Source of the DNA: Tubulanus polymorphus
Taxonomy: Eukaryota > Nemertea > Palaeonemertea > Tubulaniformes > Tubulanidae
NCBI RefSeq assembly: GCF_964204645.1
Contig: NC_134026.1
Coordinates: 11,498,450-11,562,449 of the forward strand
Direction: 5' to 3'
DNA: 64,000 nt
Part shown: positions 50,401 through 53,455 of the stretch, one piece after another
Position numbering within the stretch: the first letter of the stretch is position 1
Layout: each line of letters opens with the position of its first letter
Notes under the pieces: model-generated
What the model was told of the DNA's origin: nothing
The model's input: the letters and a program-made list of their open reading frames with translations, nothing else
The model's database searches: none
Made by a program: the position numbers and the translations under genes

Positions 50401-50560
50401 CATGAAGTCATGATCTTCTAAGAATTCAACATCTTAAGTCATCGCATAGTAGCCTAAATATTCTTCCATCATTTATCATATGCCATGCATTTAGTACTAG
50501 TTCATACATACCTAGGTTTATAGCCATCTGAATGGAGTGACGTAAACTCTGAATCAATGG
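4666..50560 (-). CDS. PNLDC1: PNLDC1/PARN-like 3' exonuclease gene, partial, eight exons seen
   Basis: Exons on the minus strand: A 50560-50512, B 45611-45538, C 45428-45389, D 39458-39383, E 39253-39206, F 39-kb-distal 35839-35745, G 7828-7728 and probable H 4820-4666. A to G join with compatible phases and no stops. The translation follows the N-terminal CAF1/DEDD nuclease domain of PARN-family enzymes: IDSEFTSL (catalytic Asp-x-Glu), [54 protein letters not shown]. The FGxxDxxFxxQASS pattern fits PNLDC1 better than PARN. PNLDC1 trims piRNA 3' ends at mitochondria and PARN shortens poly(A) and other RNA 3' ends; that is family knowledge. The first exon, a short exon between G and H, and all C-terminal exons were not found. 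Introns range from 109 bp to 27.9 kb and are full of mobile elements. No frame-breaking change is seen in A to G. Confidence 0.82.
5714..6012 (+). CDS. Terminal exon of an unidentified plus-strand gene
   Basis: A run of nine T followed by CAG makes a strong acceptor ending at 5713. After it the frame stays open for 98 codons to TAA 6010-6012. The product starts [16 protein letters not shown], is rich in Lys/Arg in the middle ([19 protein letters not shown]) and ends with an acidic helix ([14 protein letters not shown]). AATAAA follows at 6143-6148. I do not recognise the family. No convincing upstream exon was found; a weak donor near 5561 is one option. It converges tail to tail with the P2X7-C-like gene, with about 170 bp between the two stops. 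Confidence 0.5.
6127..6148. promoter_or_regulatory. Overlapping poly(A) signals of convergent genes
   Basis: AATAAA on the minus strand (6132-6127) lies about 50 bp past the P2X7-C-like stop. AATAAA on the plus strand (6143-6148) lies 131 bp past the plus-strand stop. The two 3' UTRs would overlap. Confidence 0.5.
6181..7149 (-). CDS. Orphan P2X7 C-terminal-domain protein, two exons
   Basis: Exon 1 (7149-6899) begins [13 protein letters not shown] and codes for a very acidic Ser/Asp/Glu stretch ending DRQDEW. A GAATG|GTAATG donor and a TCTCTTTCCTAG acceptor join it to exon 2 (6598-6181), restoring a Trp codon before [18 protein letters not shown]. The joined product is 222 residues. Exon 2 has the Cys-rich P2X7 cytoplasmic (ballast) domain: [42 protein letters not shown] and [17 protein letters not shown]. 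There is no channel region. In vertebrates this domain is the zinc- and guanine-nucleotide-binding tail of P2X7; free-standing acidic-N-terminus versions are common in invertebrates and their function is unknown. No breaks are seen. The gene lies inside the G-H intron of the PNLDC1-like gene, on the same strand. Confidence 0.85.
7150..7727. other. Non-coding stretch
   Basis: No gene seen. CAGTAGTCCT at 7363-7372 is the inverted match of AGGACCACTG near 5398 with one difference, and is a possible far end of a mobile unit holding the two genes at 5714-7149. Confidence 0.4.
7728..7828 (-). CDS. PNLDC1: Exon G of the PNLDC1-like gene
   Basis: Acceptor TTGTTTTGTTAG precedes 7828 and donor CTGTTG|GTAAGTC follows 7728. 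The exon is 101 nt, enters in phase 2 (its first A completes an Arg codon left by exon F) and leaves with one base. It encodes [17 protein letters not shown].. ending HVIIEIPVG. This matches the part of PARN/PNLDC1 proteins just after the Y-x-N-E segment, an acidic helix ending in a Trp-like position before the FQ motif. It lies 27.9 kb from exon F because several transposons occupy that intron. Confidence 0.7.
7935..8423 (+). repeat. Dispersed repeat DR1, copy 1, 5' part
   Basis: Starts near CAAGAGCCCCAAAGGGCAAC and shares long blocks with 15885-16480: the GGCCAGCC start, an AGTAGCACAGA block, repeated ATTGAATTGGATTTGAT-like runs, a TTTGAGAAAA block and TTCTGTAGTGC. The BEL element cuts it at 8423, and the copy resumes at 15374. 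No coding potential. Confidence 0.75.
8424..9574 (+). repeat. 5' LTR of the BEL element, interrupted
   Basis: Bases 8424-8474 match the start of the 3' LTR and 9461-9574 match its remainder (TGTGTATTAGTAGTGTGTCG through CTCTCTACCA), with small differences. About 986 bp of foreign sequence lies between. A likely primer-binding site, TTGGTAGCAGAGCG, follows within a few bases of the LTR end. Confidence 0.88.
8475..9460. mobile_element. 986-bp insertion inside the 5' LTR
   Basis: This segment is absent from the 3' LTR. Its left end has a small palindrome (AGGACC-AAC-GGTCCT) and its right end another (AGCTCTC..GAGAGCT). No clear common terminal inverted repeat or target duplication longer than an A/TA is visible. 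A minus-strand open frame at 9182-8844 has no recognisable domain and I do not call it a gene. Confidence 0.6.
9685..11023 (+). pseudogene. gag: BEL gag region with zinc knuckles
   Basis: ATG at 9685 starts a Ser-rich N terminus. The frame is broken near 9830-9900 and again near 10370-10450, so three frames are needed. Recognisable parts are [15 protein letters not shown] and YLSGELS.. (BEL-type gag core) near 10150-10320, a second gag helix region to 10710, and [14 protein letters not shown] (CX2CX4HX4C) followed by a second C/H knuckle near 10815-10920. TGA at 11023-11025 ends the last frame. The product would package element RNA; the breaks make that impossible from this copy. Confidence 0.8.
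11100..11924 (+). pseudogene. BEL retropepsin-like protease region
   Basis: [20 protein letters not shown] at 11182-11241 is the BEL aspartic protease active-site region, with Asp followed by Ala-Ser instead of the usual Gly-Ser or Ser-Gly. [11 protein letters not shown] near 11470 and the ARLTPLGW segment near 11550 are typical of the flap and C-terminal part. A frameshift near 11428 splits the domain into two frames. Confidence 0.75.
11998..12450 (+). pseudogene. pol: BEL reverse transcriptase region
   Basis: Carries [13 protein letters not shown] (motif A, catalytic Asp), the FGVNSSPF segment and TYMDDTMDS (motif C with the YMDD box). The upstream RT fingers part is short and damaged, with a break between 11924 and 11998, and the frame ends at a TGA just after the palm. 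Confidence 0.85.
12451..13048 (+). pseudogene. pol: BEL RT connection and RNase H region
   Basis: Continues the polyprotein in another frame: KTLGIMWKA.., [15 protein letters not shown], then [17 protein letters not shown], the first RNase H Asp motif. A further frameshift near 12900-12950 moves the RNase H Glu region to another frame. Confidence 0.75.
13690..14642 (+). pseudogene. pol: BEL integrase region
   Basis: An HHCC zinc-binding module lies at about 13720-13890 ([17 protein letters not shown]), with an in-frame TAG at about 13804. The DDE core follows: SAVDFAGPF (Asp 1), a frameshift near 14060, MSSDNGTNF (Asp 2) and HFGGVHETI (Glu). The [10 protein letters not shown] and [10 protein letters not shown] segments after it are the conserved BEL integrase C terminus. 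Confidence 0.85.
15203..15373 (+). repeat. 3' LTR of the BEL element
   Basis: 171 bp from TGATAGAGAG to CTCTACCA, complete and uninterrupted. A purine-rich tract (GAGGAGGA) lies directly before it and would prime plus-strand synthesis. The 560 bp between integrase and LTR (14643-15202) show no gene. Confidence 0.9.
15374..15480 (+). repeat. Dispersed repeat DR1, copy 1, 3' part
   Basis: Picks up where 8423 stops: AAGTAAAACAGTAGATGATAC and TTCACGTGAACGCCTG match 16480-16525, showing where BEL inserted. The stretch 15481-15884 that follows shows no gene. Confidence 0.7.
15885..16815 (+). repeat. Dispersed repeat DR1, copy 2
   Basis: Full-looking copy from AAGAGCCCCAAGGGGCACTA to AGGCTCAGCCTACGGTTGGC. 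The second half, from GGGTTCACGTGAAC, recurs at 22550-22905 and 44440-44715. It ends in a hairpin (CAGCC-TAC-GGtTG) followed by CCTAA. Coding-looking frames inside it are chance. Confidence 0.75.
17012..17082 (-). repeat. tRNA-like SINE head or tRNA pseudogene
   Basis: Minus strand reads GAGCTCGGTGGTTTAGTGGT with an A-box (TGGTTTAGTGG) and, 30 bases on, CCGGGTTCGAGTATC as B-box. Acceptor-stem pairing is poor, so it is a pseudogene or SINE promoter rather than a working tRNA. Confidence 0.55.
17152..17174. repeat. Short interstitial TTAGGG-like repeat
   Basis: Two exact CCCTAA units plus degenerate neighbours lie in a C/T-rich stretch at 17100-17215. Consistent with animal-type telomere sequence captured internally. 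Confidence 0.5.
17789..18029. repeat. Fold-back element, ~95-bp arms
   Basis: 17789-17886 is the inverted near-match of 17937-18029 (shared blocks TTTTAACACTTGAAATCAT, TTATATCAGTAATA, AGTCATATTT). About 50 bp lie between the arms. The phrase GTCATCTCGGT recurs in the loop and just outside it. Confidence 0.75.
18118..18420 (+). repeat. Left terminal inverted repeat
   Basis: Blocks shared with the inverted right end include AATGTACCGATTTACCTTAT, CATACATCAATGTCTT and TTTATCGACAAATAT. The transposase ATG follows 16 bp later, so the TIR probably holds its promoter. Confidence 0.85.
18436..20871 (+). pseudogene. Multi-exon IS630/DDE_3-type transposase with zinc-finger tail
   Basis: Exons inferred from splice signals: 18436-18756, 18974-19143, 19241-19425, 19579-19659, 19743-20006, 20081-20147 and 20530-20871. 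Exons 3 to 6 join in phase. Order: helix-turn-helix N terminus; [26 protein letters not shown] (Asp 1); [28 protein letters not shown] (Asp 2); [17 protein letters not shown] (Glu). The last exon gives [10 protein letters not shown], a long Asp/Glu run and a PHD-like Cys/His cluster (CNFC..H..CC..CPVC). Exon 1 has an in-frame TAA at 18703-18705 inside the conserved region, and the exon 2 to 3 phases do not match, so this copy is probably dead. An expected segment after NPIEYIQ was not found. Confidence 0.75.
21843..22107 (-). repeat. Right terminal inverted repeat
   Basis: Inverted partner of 18118-18420, about 265 bp. It ends GACAGATAGTAGGCTA. Confidence 0.85.
22550..22905 (+). repeat. Dispersed repeat DR1, 3' half copy
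   Basis: Shares the GTGAAC start, the CTGATTGGCT block, TTCAAAATTATGCTACGTAGA and the AGGCTCAGCCTACGGCTGGCCT end with 16500-16815. It is diverged and has lost the 5' half. Neighbouring 22108-22549 shows no gene. Confidence 0.65.
22906..24810. other. Non-coding stretch
   Basis: No gene seen on either strand. The last 200 bp before 24811, with AATAAAAAGG near 24703, may be LTR or leader of the following copia-type fragment, but no partner LTR is visible. Confidence 0.4.
24811..25930 (+). pseudogene. gag: Ty1/copia-type gag-protease fragment
   Basis: ATG 24811 starts [20 protein letters not shown]. An in-frame TAA at 25003-25005 interrupts a gag of the UBN2 type ([29 protein letters not shown]). 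The CCHC knuckle [14 protein letters not shown] is at about 25495-25536. After another break the protease [14 protein letters not shown] lies near 25720-25760, with more stops after it. The element is cut at about 25930, with no integrase or RT, so it is 3'-truncated. Confidence 0.85.
26444..27859 (+). pseudogene. Mutator-like transposase, N-terminal part
   Basis: The frame is damaged from ATG 26444 on, with TAA at 26737-26739. QPSTSSEP is repeated from a 24-bp tandem repeat near 26845-26905. The domain proper begins near 27010: [57 protein letters not shown], then, after a frameshift near 27470-27520, [17 protein letters not shown] (first catalytic Asp). Another one-base shift near 27735 precedes the ADGDSK motif (second Asp). 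The LINE begins three codons later. This follows the animal Mutator-like transposase family. The 500 bp upstream (25931-26443) show no gene and may be the element's 5' end. Confidence 0.85.
27916..28949 (+). pseudogene. LINE ORF1, nucleic-acid-binding protein
   Basis: ATG 27916, [18 protein letters not shown]. Residues around 95-170 resemble an RRM-like fold ([22 protein letters not shown]), followed by a CCHC-type knuckle [15 protein letters not shown] frameshift near 28560-28580 separates this from a Lys/Pro/Ser-rich tail with three SQPK repeats that ends at 28949. ORF1 proteins coat element RNA. Confidence 0.75.
28998..32555 (+). pseudogene. LINE ORF2, endonuclease and reverse transcriptase
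   Basis: [18 protein letters not shown] starts an apurinic-type endonuclease: [25 protein letters not shown] and HSDHKIV. The RT follows: [42 protein letters not shown] (motif A), [11 protein letters not shown] and QYADDTTL (motif C). Near the C terminus [17 protein letters not shown] is a Cys/His finger. Breaks: a frameshift at about 30190-30240, one at about 30615, TAA at 30831-30833 right after the QGCP motif, and TGA at 31551-31553. The wording is closest to the L1/Tx1 clade. Confidence 0.9.
33672..34041 (+). pseudogene. Mutator-like transposase, C-terminal part
   Basis: Resumes after the LINE with [15 protein letters not shown] one-base shift near 33730 leads to [41 protein letters not shown] and [10 protein letters not shown], the usual family C terminus. 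Frame ends at TGA 34039-34041. The Cys and His residues expected at the end are present. The 3' terminal repeat of the element was not located. Confidence 0.85.
34042..35744. other. Non-coding stretch
   Basis: Probably holds the 3' end of the Mutator-like element, but I found no inverted match to its 5' flank. GTTGCCATAGCAAC near 34693 is a palindrome. No gene seen. Confidence 0.4.
35745..35839 (-). CDS. PNLDC1: Exon F of the PNLDC1-like gene
   Basis: Acceptor ATCTATTTATAG and donor GATAG|GTAAGTTG bound 95 nt with a single open frame: [20 protein letters not shown].. ending GDMFAGID plus two bases. It starts in phase 0 directly after exon E (NFDFNK). The order N-K-F..G-V-x-F-L-N-E follows the NK-[FV]-x-x-G-[IV]-x-[YF]-[LM]-N-[EQ] pattern of PNLDC1 and PARN. 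Confidence 0.85.
35925..36890 (+). repeat. 155-bp-repeat element (R155), copy a
   Basis: Head: AGGGGTCACC..CCCACTT..AAGTGGTTTGAAATGCT, then part of one 155-bp repeat and a tail ending AGCCCACTGGGACATAAGTC. A MITE (36412-36750) sits in its tail. Diverged from copies c and d. Confidence 0.65.
36412..36750. mobile_element. Mutator-type MITE with 9-bp TSD
   Basis: 339 bp, ends CATCCTCCC / GGGAGGATG, with inverted arms of about 100 bp (GGGAYTCGAACCTGATGGCA in both). GGTAGATAT flanks it at 36403-36411 and 36751-36759. The empty site is seen in the sister repeat at about 37254. A 9-bp duplication fits the Mutator superfamily. Confidence 0.85.
36912..37360 (+). repeat. R155 element, copy b
   Basis: AGGGGTCCAGGGACACCATG head, two partial 155-bp repeats, and a GAAGATGTGTCTAGGGTAGA tail ending AGTCCTCAGCGGGCTAAAA. 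Confidence 0.75.
37449..38424 (+). pseudogene. 5'-truncated CR1-like LINE, RT C-terminal end
   Basis: Begins within RT motif C ([14 protein letters not shown]) and stays open to TGA 38337-38339: [71 protein letters not shown] and APRLWNQF, the standard CR1/L2-group C terminus. It ends in an (ATT)n tail at 38383-38420. Truncation at the 5' end is usual for LINE copies. The open frame suggests a recent insertion. Confidence 0.88.
39206..39253 (-). CDS. PNLDC1: Exon E of the PNLDC1-like gene
   Basis: 48 nt, 16 whole codons: [16 protein letters not shown]. Acceptor TTTTTATTTGTAG and donor ACAAA|GTAAGT. It follows exon D in phase 0 across a 129-bp intron. Matches the conserved (A/S)SS-x-x-FL-x-x-(Y/Q)-x-F-x-(F/Y)-NK segment of PARN-family nucleases. 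Confidence 0.9.
39383..39458 (-). CDS. PNLDC1: Exon D of the PNLDC1-like gene
   Basis: 76 nt with acceptor CAATATTTCAG and donor CTGTCAG|GTAAAC. In the host frame it reads [20 protein letters not shown] then RFICQ, with the first G completing a Lys codon left by exon C. The F-x-x-Y-L-x-P-x-x-FG-x-x-D-x-x-F pattern matches the beta-strand region of PNLDC1. A second frame is also open by chance. Confidence 0.88.
39596..40155. mobile_element. MITE of 560 bp with ~37-bp inverted ends
   Basis: Left end AAAGTCTATTCGCAACGAGC and the inverted right end AAAGTCTATTCACAACGAGT continue into TGACGTGCGGCTTTTT on both sides. Partial similarity extends inward. It contains (CA)n at about 39745. Lies 137 bp from exon D, in the C-D intron. 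Confidence 0.75.
40545..41175. mobile_element. MITE of ~631 bp with ATACCGTATTTTCCGG ends
   Basis: Both ends carry ATACCGTATTTTCCGGCC followed by AATAAGC in inverted orientation, plus a repeated CGGCTTATTGG phrase inside. No coding capacity. Its TIR resembles widespread animal elements with CCGTATTTTCCG termini. Confidence 0.8.
41176..41753. other. Non-coding stretch
   Basis: No gene or repeat recognised. Confidence 0.4.
41754..41759 (-). promoter_or_regulatory. AATAAA after the candidate alternative exon
   Basis: Canonical poly(A) signal 55 nt past the TGA. Confidence 0.4.
41814..41919 (-). CDS. Candidate alternative last exon of the PNLDC1-like gene
   Basis: Acceptor TCATTGTTTTACAG, then [20 protein letters not shown] and [14 protein letters not shown] followed by TGA 41816-41814. 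Its first base completes the codon left open by exon C, exactly as exon D does. AATAAA on the same strand is at 41759-41754. It is not like the nuclease domain, so using it would end the protein after the second beta-strand. It may instead be a chance exon. Confidence 0.45.
42900..43610 (+). pseudogene. Penelope-like element 3' relic with GIY-YIG endonuclease
   Basis: [20 protein letters not shown] and [12 protein letters not shown].. read at 42905-43143. After stops, [18 protein letters not shown] appears near 43310, then, in another frame, [12 protein letters not shown] and [19 protein letters not shown] at about 43420-43530. The last part is the GIY-YIG endonuclease region of Penelope-like retroelements. 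At least three breaks. Copy c of R155 cuts it at about 43660. Flank 42120-42899 shows no gene. Confidence 0.7.
43662..44432 (+). repeat. R155 element, copy c
   Basis: Head AGGGGTCCAGGGACGCCATG, followed by about 4.5 tandem repeats of ~155 bp, each with CCCCTGGTG, CAATGACCTTGAAACTCACC, GAGCTACAACTTT and AAATATGCCTAGGT words. Truncated at the right by the DR1 copy. Confidence 0.85.
44440..44715 (+). repeat. Dispersed repeat DR1, 3' half copy
   Basis: GGGTTCACGTGAACCTGATT to AGGCTCAGCCTACGGCTGGCC; closely similar to 16497-16815. Confidence 0.85.
44716..45388. other. Non-coding stretch
   Basis: Part of the C-D intron; no gene seen. Confidence 0.4.
45389..45428 (-). CDS. PNLDC1: Exon C of the PNLDC1-like gene
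   Basis: 40 nt between acceptor TTACATTTCAG and donor GTTAA|GTAAGT. In frame with exon B it gives [13 protein letters not shown] plus two bases. Q-L/I-G-x-S-x-F is the first conserved strand after the catalytic Asp-x-Glu in PNLDC1. Confidence 0.85.
45538..45611 (-). CDS. PNLDC1: Exon B of the PNLDC1-like gene
   Basis: 74 nt with acceptor TTTACTCTAATTTAG and donor CAATTAG|GTAAAT, and only one open frame: [20 protein letters not shown] then PCQL. It enters in phase 2, joining exon A through a Ser codon. SLFD..xxRYxKL..S matches the substrate-side helix of the PARN/PNLDC1 nuclease. Only 109 bp separate it from exon C. Confidence 0.9.
45612..46812. other. Non-coding stretch
   Basis: Within the A-B intron; no gene recognised. 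Confidence 0.4.
46816..47562 (+). repeat. R155 element, copy d (most complete)
   Basis: Head AGGGTCCAGGGACACTATGCC, about three 155-bp repeats, then AAGATGGCCGCCTACGG and a hairpin end AGCCCGCTGGGACT-AA-AGTCCCAAGTGGGCT followed by AAAA. The stretch 47563-48310 shows no gene. Confidence 0.85.
48315..48505 (+). repeat. tRNA-derived SINE
   Basis: GGAGGCGCAGTGGCCGAGTG (A-box TGGCCGAGTGG) and GTGGGTTCAAACCCTGG (B-box) sit 60 bases apart, as in class II (Ser/Leu) tRNAs. An unrelated body follows (CCTTGGTCGGAGGGACTACT..CTTATAATTTCCTGCATGG). Overlapping open frames on both strands are not genes. Confidence 0.75.
48506..50511. other. Non-coding stretch in the A-B intron
   Basis: No gene accepted. 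A minus-strand donor GTAAGT near 49008 is noted under rejected items. Confidence 0.4.
50512..50560 (-). CDS. PNLDC1: Exon A of the PNLDC1-like gene, catalytic Asp-x-Glu
   Basis: 49 nt with acceptor TTTTTCATCTTTCAG and donor CCTAG|GTATGT. In the host frame, after two bases that complete an Ala codon, it reads [15 protein letters not shown] plus AG. D-x-E-F is the first catalytic pair of the DEDD exonuclease (A-I-D-x-E-F in PARN-family enzymes). The preceding exon with the start codon was not found between here and the right edge. Confidence 0.85.
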
Positions 50561-51967
50561 CTGAAAGATGAAAAAATGAAAATACTGTGAATACTTTTAT
50601 GGGTCAGGATAAACAATATAGTTTTATCTCAGACGAAAATAGGCCCTAAACTAAGAGTTTGACCCATCATGGAGGTACTTCCCACTCCAGTATAGGAGTC
50701 GGAAATGGCTGAATTAACCCTAAATGAACCCTTAGGCCCTACTACAAGCACTGCAAAGCCTAAGTTCCTGAAAGACATTAACCTAAAAACATTCCTAGTT
50801 ATTCAACTCCGGTCTAAAAATCGCAGCTGGTGAAGAAATGCAAAAACCAGACCTCAAAATTCACAGCAATGAAACAATATCTATGTCATGAGATACAAAT
50901 GTGTAACTGAATGTTCTTTCCAAAATATGTATGGAACCAGCTTCCAAAATAAATAGAAATCCCATGTTATCTTATTGTTCAACATATCCGGCTGAACATA
51001 AGCCCATATTCATGACACTACAGTTAAACATGTCAGGAGGTGCGACTAAACATTGAAGAACAGGCATGGCTACTAAGGCAAGTGAGGGTTCAACGAGCCA
51101 AACAATCAAGTTCAAATTCATTTGCACATAAAAGTGTATTATTGCACCACAAAGTTATTTCGGGGGGTGTTGGGGGTCCTCCCCCAAGAAAATTTTAGAA
51201 ATTAAAAGCGTTTTCCGTGCACTTAGAGCGATCTGTAACCCATGAACGACTATTATATTTTGGAAGGTAATGGCAAATTCCAATGTGGCACATCCTCATT
51301 CGATGACATTCAGCATCTCATGCATTACGGGTCGAACCCAGAATTATTGCAGTTAAAATGCGCCGATGAATGCTCACTAAAAATCATCAACCAGTAGTGT
51401 ATAGTATCTGAAGGCGCCGCAACAGTAAGTTGGCCTATATACATTACTAATGCTGCCGCGCGCGCATGTCTGCAAACGATCAGTAAAAATAAAAATACAT
51501 ACACATTCAGTGTTGGAATGAATATGCATTGAAACGCAATACGCGAAGATAAGTAAAACAAGCAGTGAACGCTTTTACGGTTCACCTGATTACCGATCGC
51601 GCCAGACCAATTGAGTGAGATTATCACCCCCCCCCCCCATACTTTTACATCATTTTTGGATTATTTGGAAAATTGATATTTTTCAATACCGAAATTCGCG
51701 GATCCGGGGAATCCTTATCCTTGCATCACAGATTTCAATGAAAAATAACAAACCATTAGGAAGAGCAACAGGTCTCAGAATTCAGGCCAAAATTGACGTT
51801 TTTAGGCACAAACAAAGGCACAGGACGGGTCAGGGTGATCTGTGTTCGGTTAGGGATTTTGCACGAATATTTCTTGCTGTTCCTTCTTGTAACTATGCAG
51901 TGGACCTGAGCTGCCGTCCATGACGTTGAAATACTTGTTGGATTAGGAACTTTATTTCTAGAATCTT
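50561..51967. other. Non-coding stretch
   Basis: No gene seen. A poly(C) run lies at about 51627-51639. Confidence 0.4.
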
Positions 51968-52042
51968 CTCATAAAAGCACTTAGTCAGTAGATTGTTTAG
52001 TGATAAACACTAAACGATCTGCTGACTAAGTGCCTTTATGAG
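51968..52042. repeat. Near-perfect hairpin, 35-bp arms
   Basis: Left arm 51968-52002 and right arm 52008-52042 pair with three differences, all transitions, around an ATAAA loop. As RNA of the plus strand two of the three would be G-U pairs. Confidence 0.9.
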
Positions 52043-52679
52043 GGTTTCCAGCAGTCCTTCCAAGTCCTTCTATGTCCTTTTGGAAAAAGTTAGGACAAAC
52101 ATCATCTTTGTCCCTTCATTTTGATTCTAAGTTCTTCCTTTTGATAAAAAGTCCTTCCAAATTTGATTTTTATGTTGCAAATTCGACAGTATTCTACCAC
52201 TCAGGCCGGGTCAATTCAATTATCAGTAAGAATGAATATACAGGAAAGTTTTATAGAAATGTCCTGAAATGTATGACTGGTCTACAAGACTAGTATTCTG
52301 ATAAAGGCATTGTGAAAATGCTCCCTTATGGGCCCTCATTTTACTGGAAAGAAGTTCGAGTCAAAAGTCCCTCCTTTTGGGTTTAAAATTGCCGAAAAAG
52401 TCTTTCTTAGTACTTCTTTTTACCCTGGCCTTACGACTGGAAACCCCTATTCAATATAATATTGAATTCAAATCTGATAGTCGGAGCCGTGTCCAGATCA
52501 TCGGGCTGGTTCAATACCGCACCCGAGGTGTGGTCCACTGTATAGTGCTCTCTCTTTGGGTGAATTACTTTTTAACTATTTGGAAGATAAATGTTCTCAA
52601 AAGTAGCCAATCTCTCTTTTGAAGCTTTTGATACGCGGTTCAGGCTGGAATTCTCATAGACTAGTTGACGATAAAGTGT

Positions 52680-52960
52680 TAGATCGAGTGTTGTTGTTTA
52701 CTTATGTTTAATCACGCGTGATCGTCACGTCACGCAGTATCACATAACCTTCGACCAATCGAGACGCGTCAGGGACAGCAACATGCAGCCAATCAGGACA
52801 CATCGGGTACAAGGGGCTCTATAAAAGGCGGGCAGGCAGGACTACAACATTTGCAATAAACGGTCATTGTACTTTATGTTAGGGACTGTTCTCGATTGGT
52901 GTAGTGTCATTCCCTCAGCAGTCTGGATCAGTTCACTAGAGGTCTAATGTTACTGGAGTG
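52680..52960 (+). promoter_or_regulatory. LTR-like or promoter region with CCAAT boxes and TATA box
   Basis: Two CCAAT words (about 52755 and 52790), TATAAAAG at 52820-52827 and AATAAA at 52855-52860 within 110 bp resemble the U3-R part of a solo LTR. No second copy is seen in the window. Confidence 0.35.
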
Positions 52961-53455
52961 GTGGTGGATGGTACGACCAGACTTGTGGTGTATGTAGATG
53001 ATGGTTCAACGGCCTACGGGAATGGTTTTGGTCCTCGGAACTGCGAAGAAACGAAGTGATTGCTGGTCAGCTGTCATAGATGAGATTTTACAGAGAACGA
53101 GTTTTGGCCAGGTACTGACCCTGTCCCCGATATCTTTTTATTCCCCTTACTATTCTCTTCTGACCCCCAGTTGCTTCTTTTTGAGTCCTAGTTTTGGACT
53201 TCATGATAATTAGGCAGCTCGTTTTAGCGACGTTGTTTTCTGGTTGTTTGGTTTTTCTTGTTTCCTCAACATATATTTCGTACTTATTTGTGGCACGACT
53301 ACATGATAGAAGCAGTTTTTTGGTTATGACTATGTCCTGAGCACTTTTCACCAATTTTTCGGACGTGACCACATATGATTCGTTCACTGACTAGTGTCAA
53401 TGTGGATAGATTATTGCTATTGACCTGTTAAGTAAAGAACACAAAGATGTCCTAT

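Noticed and set aside
52072-52622. Short plus-strand frames after the hairpin
   Set aside because: No domain, no splice or promoter context.
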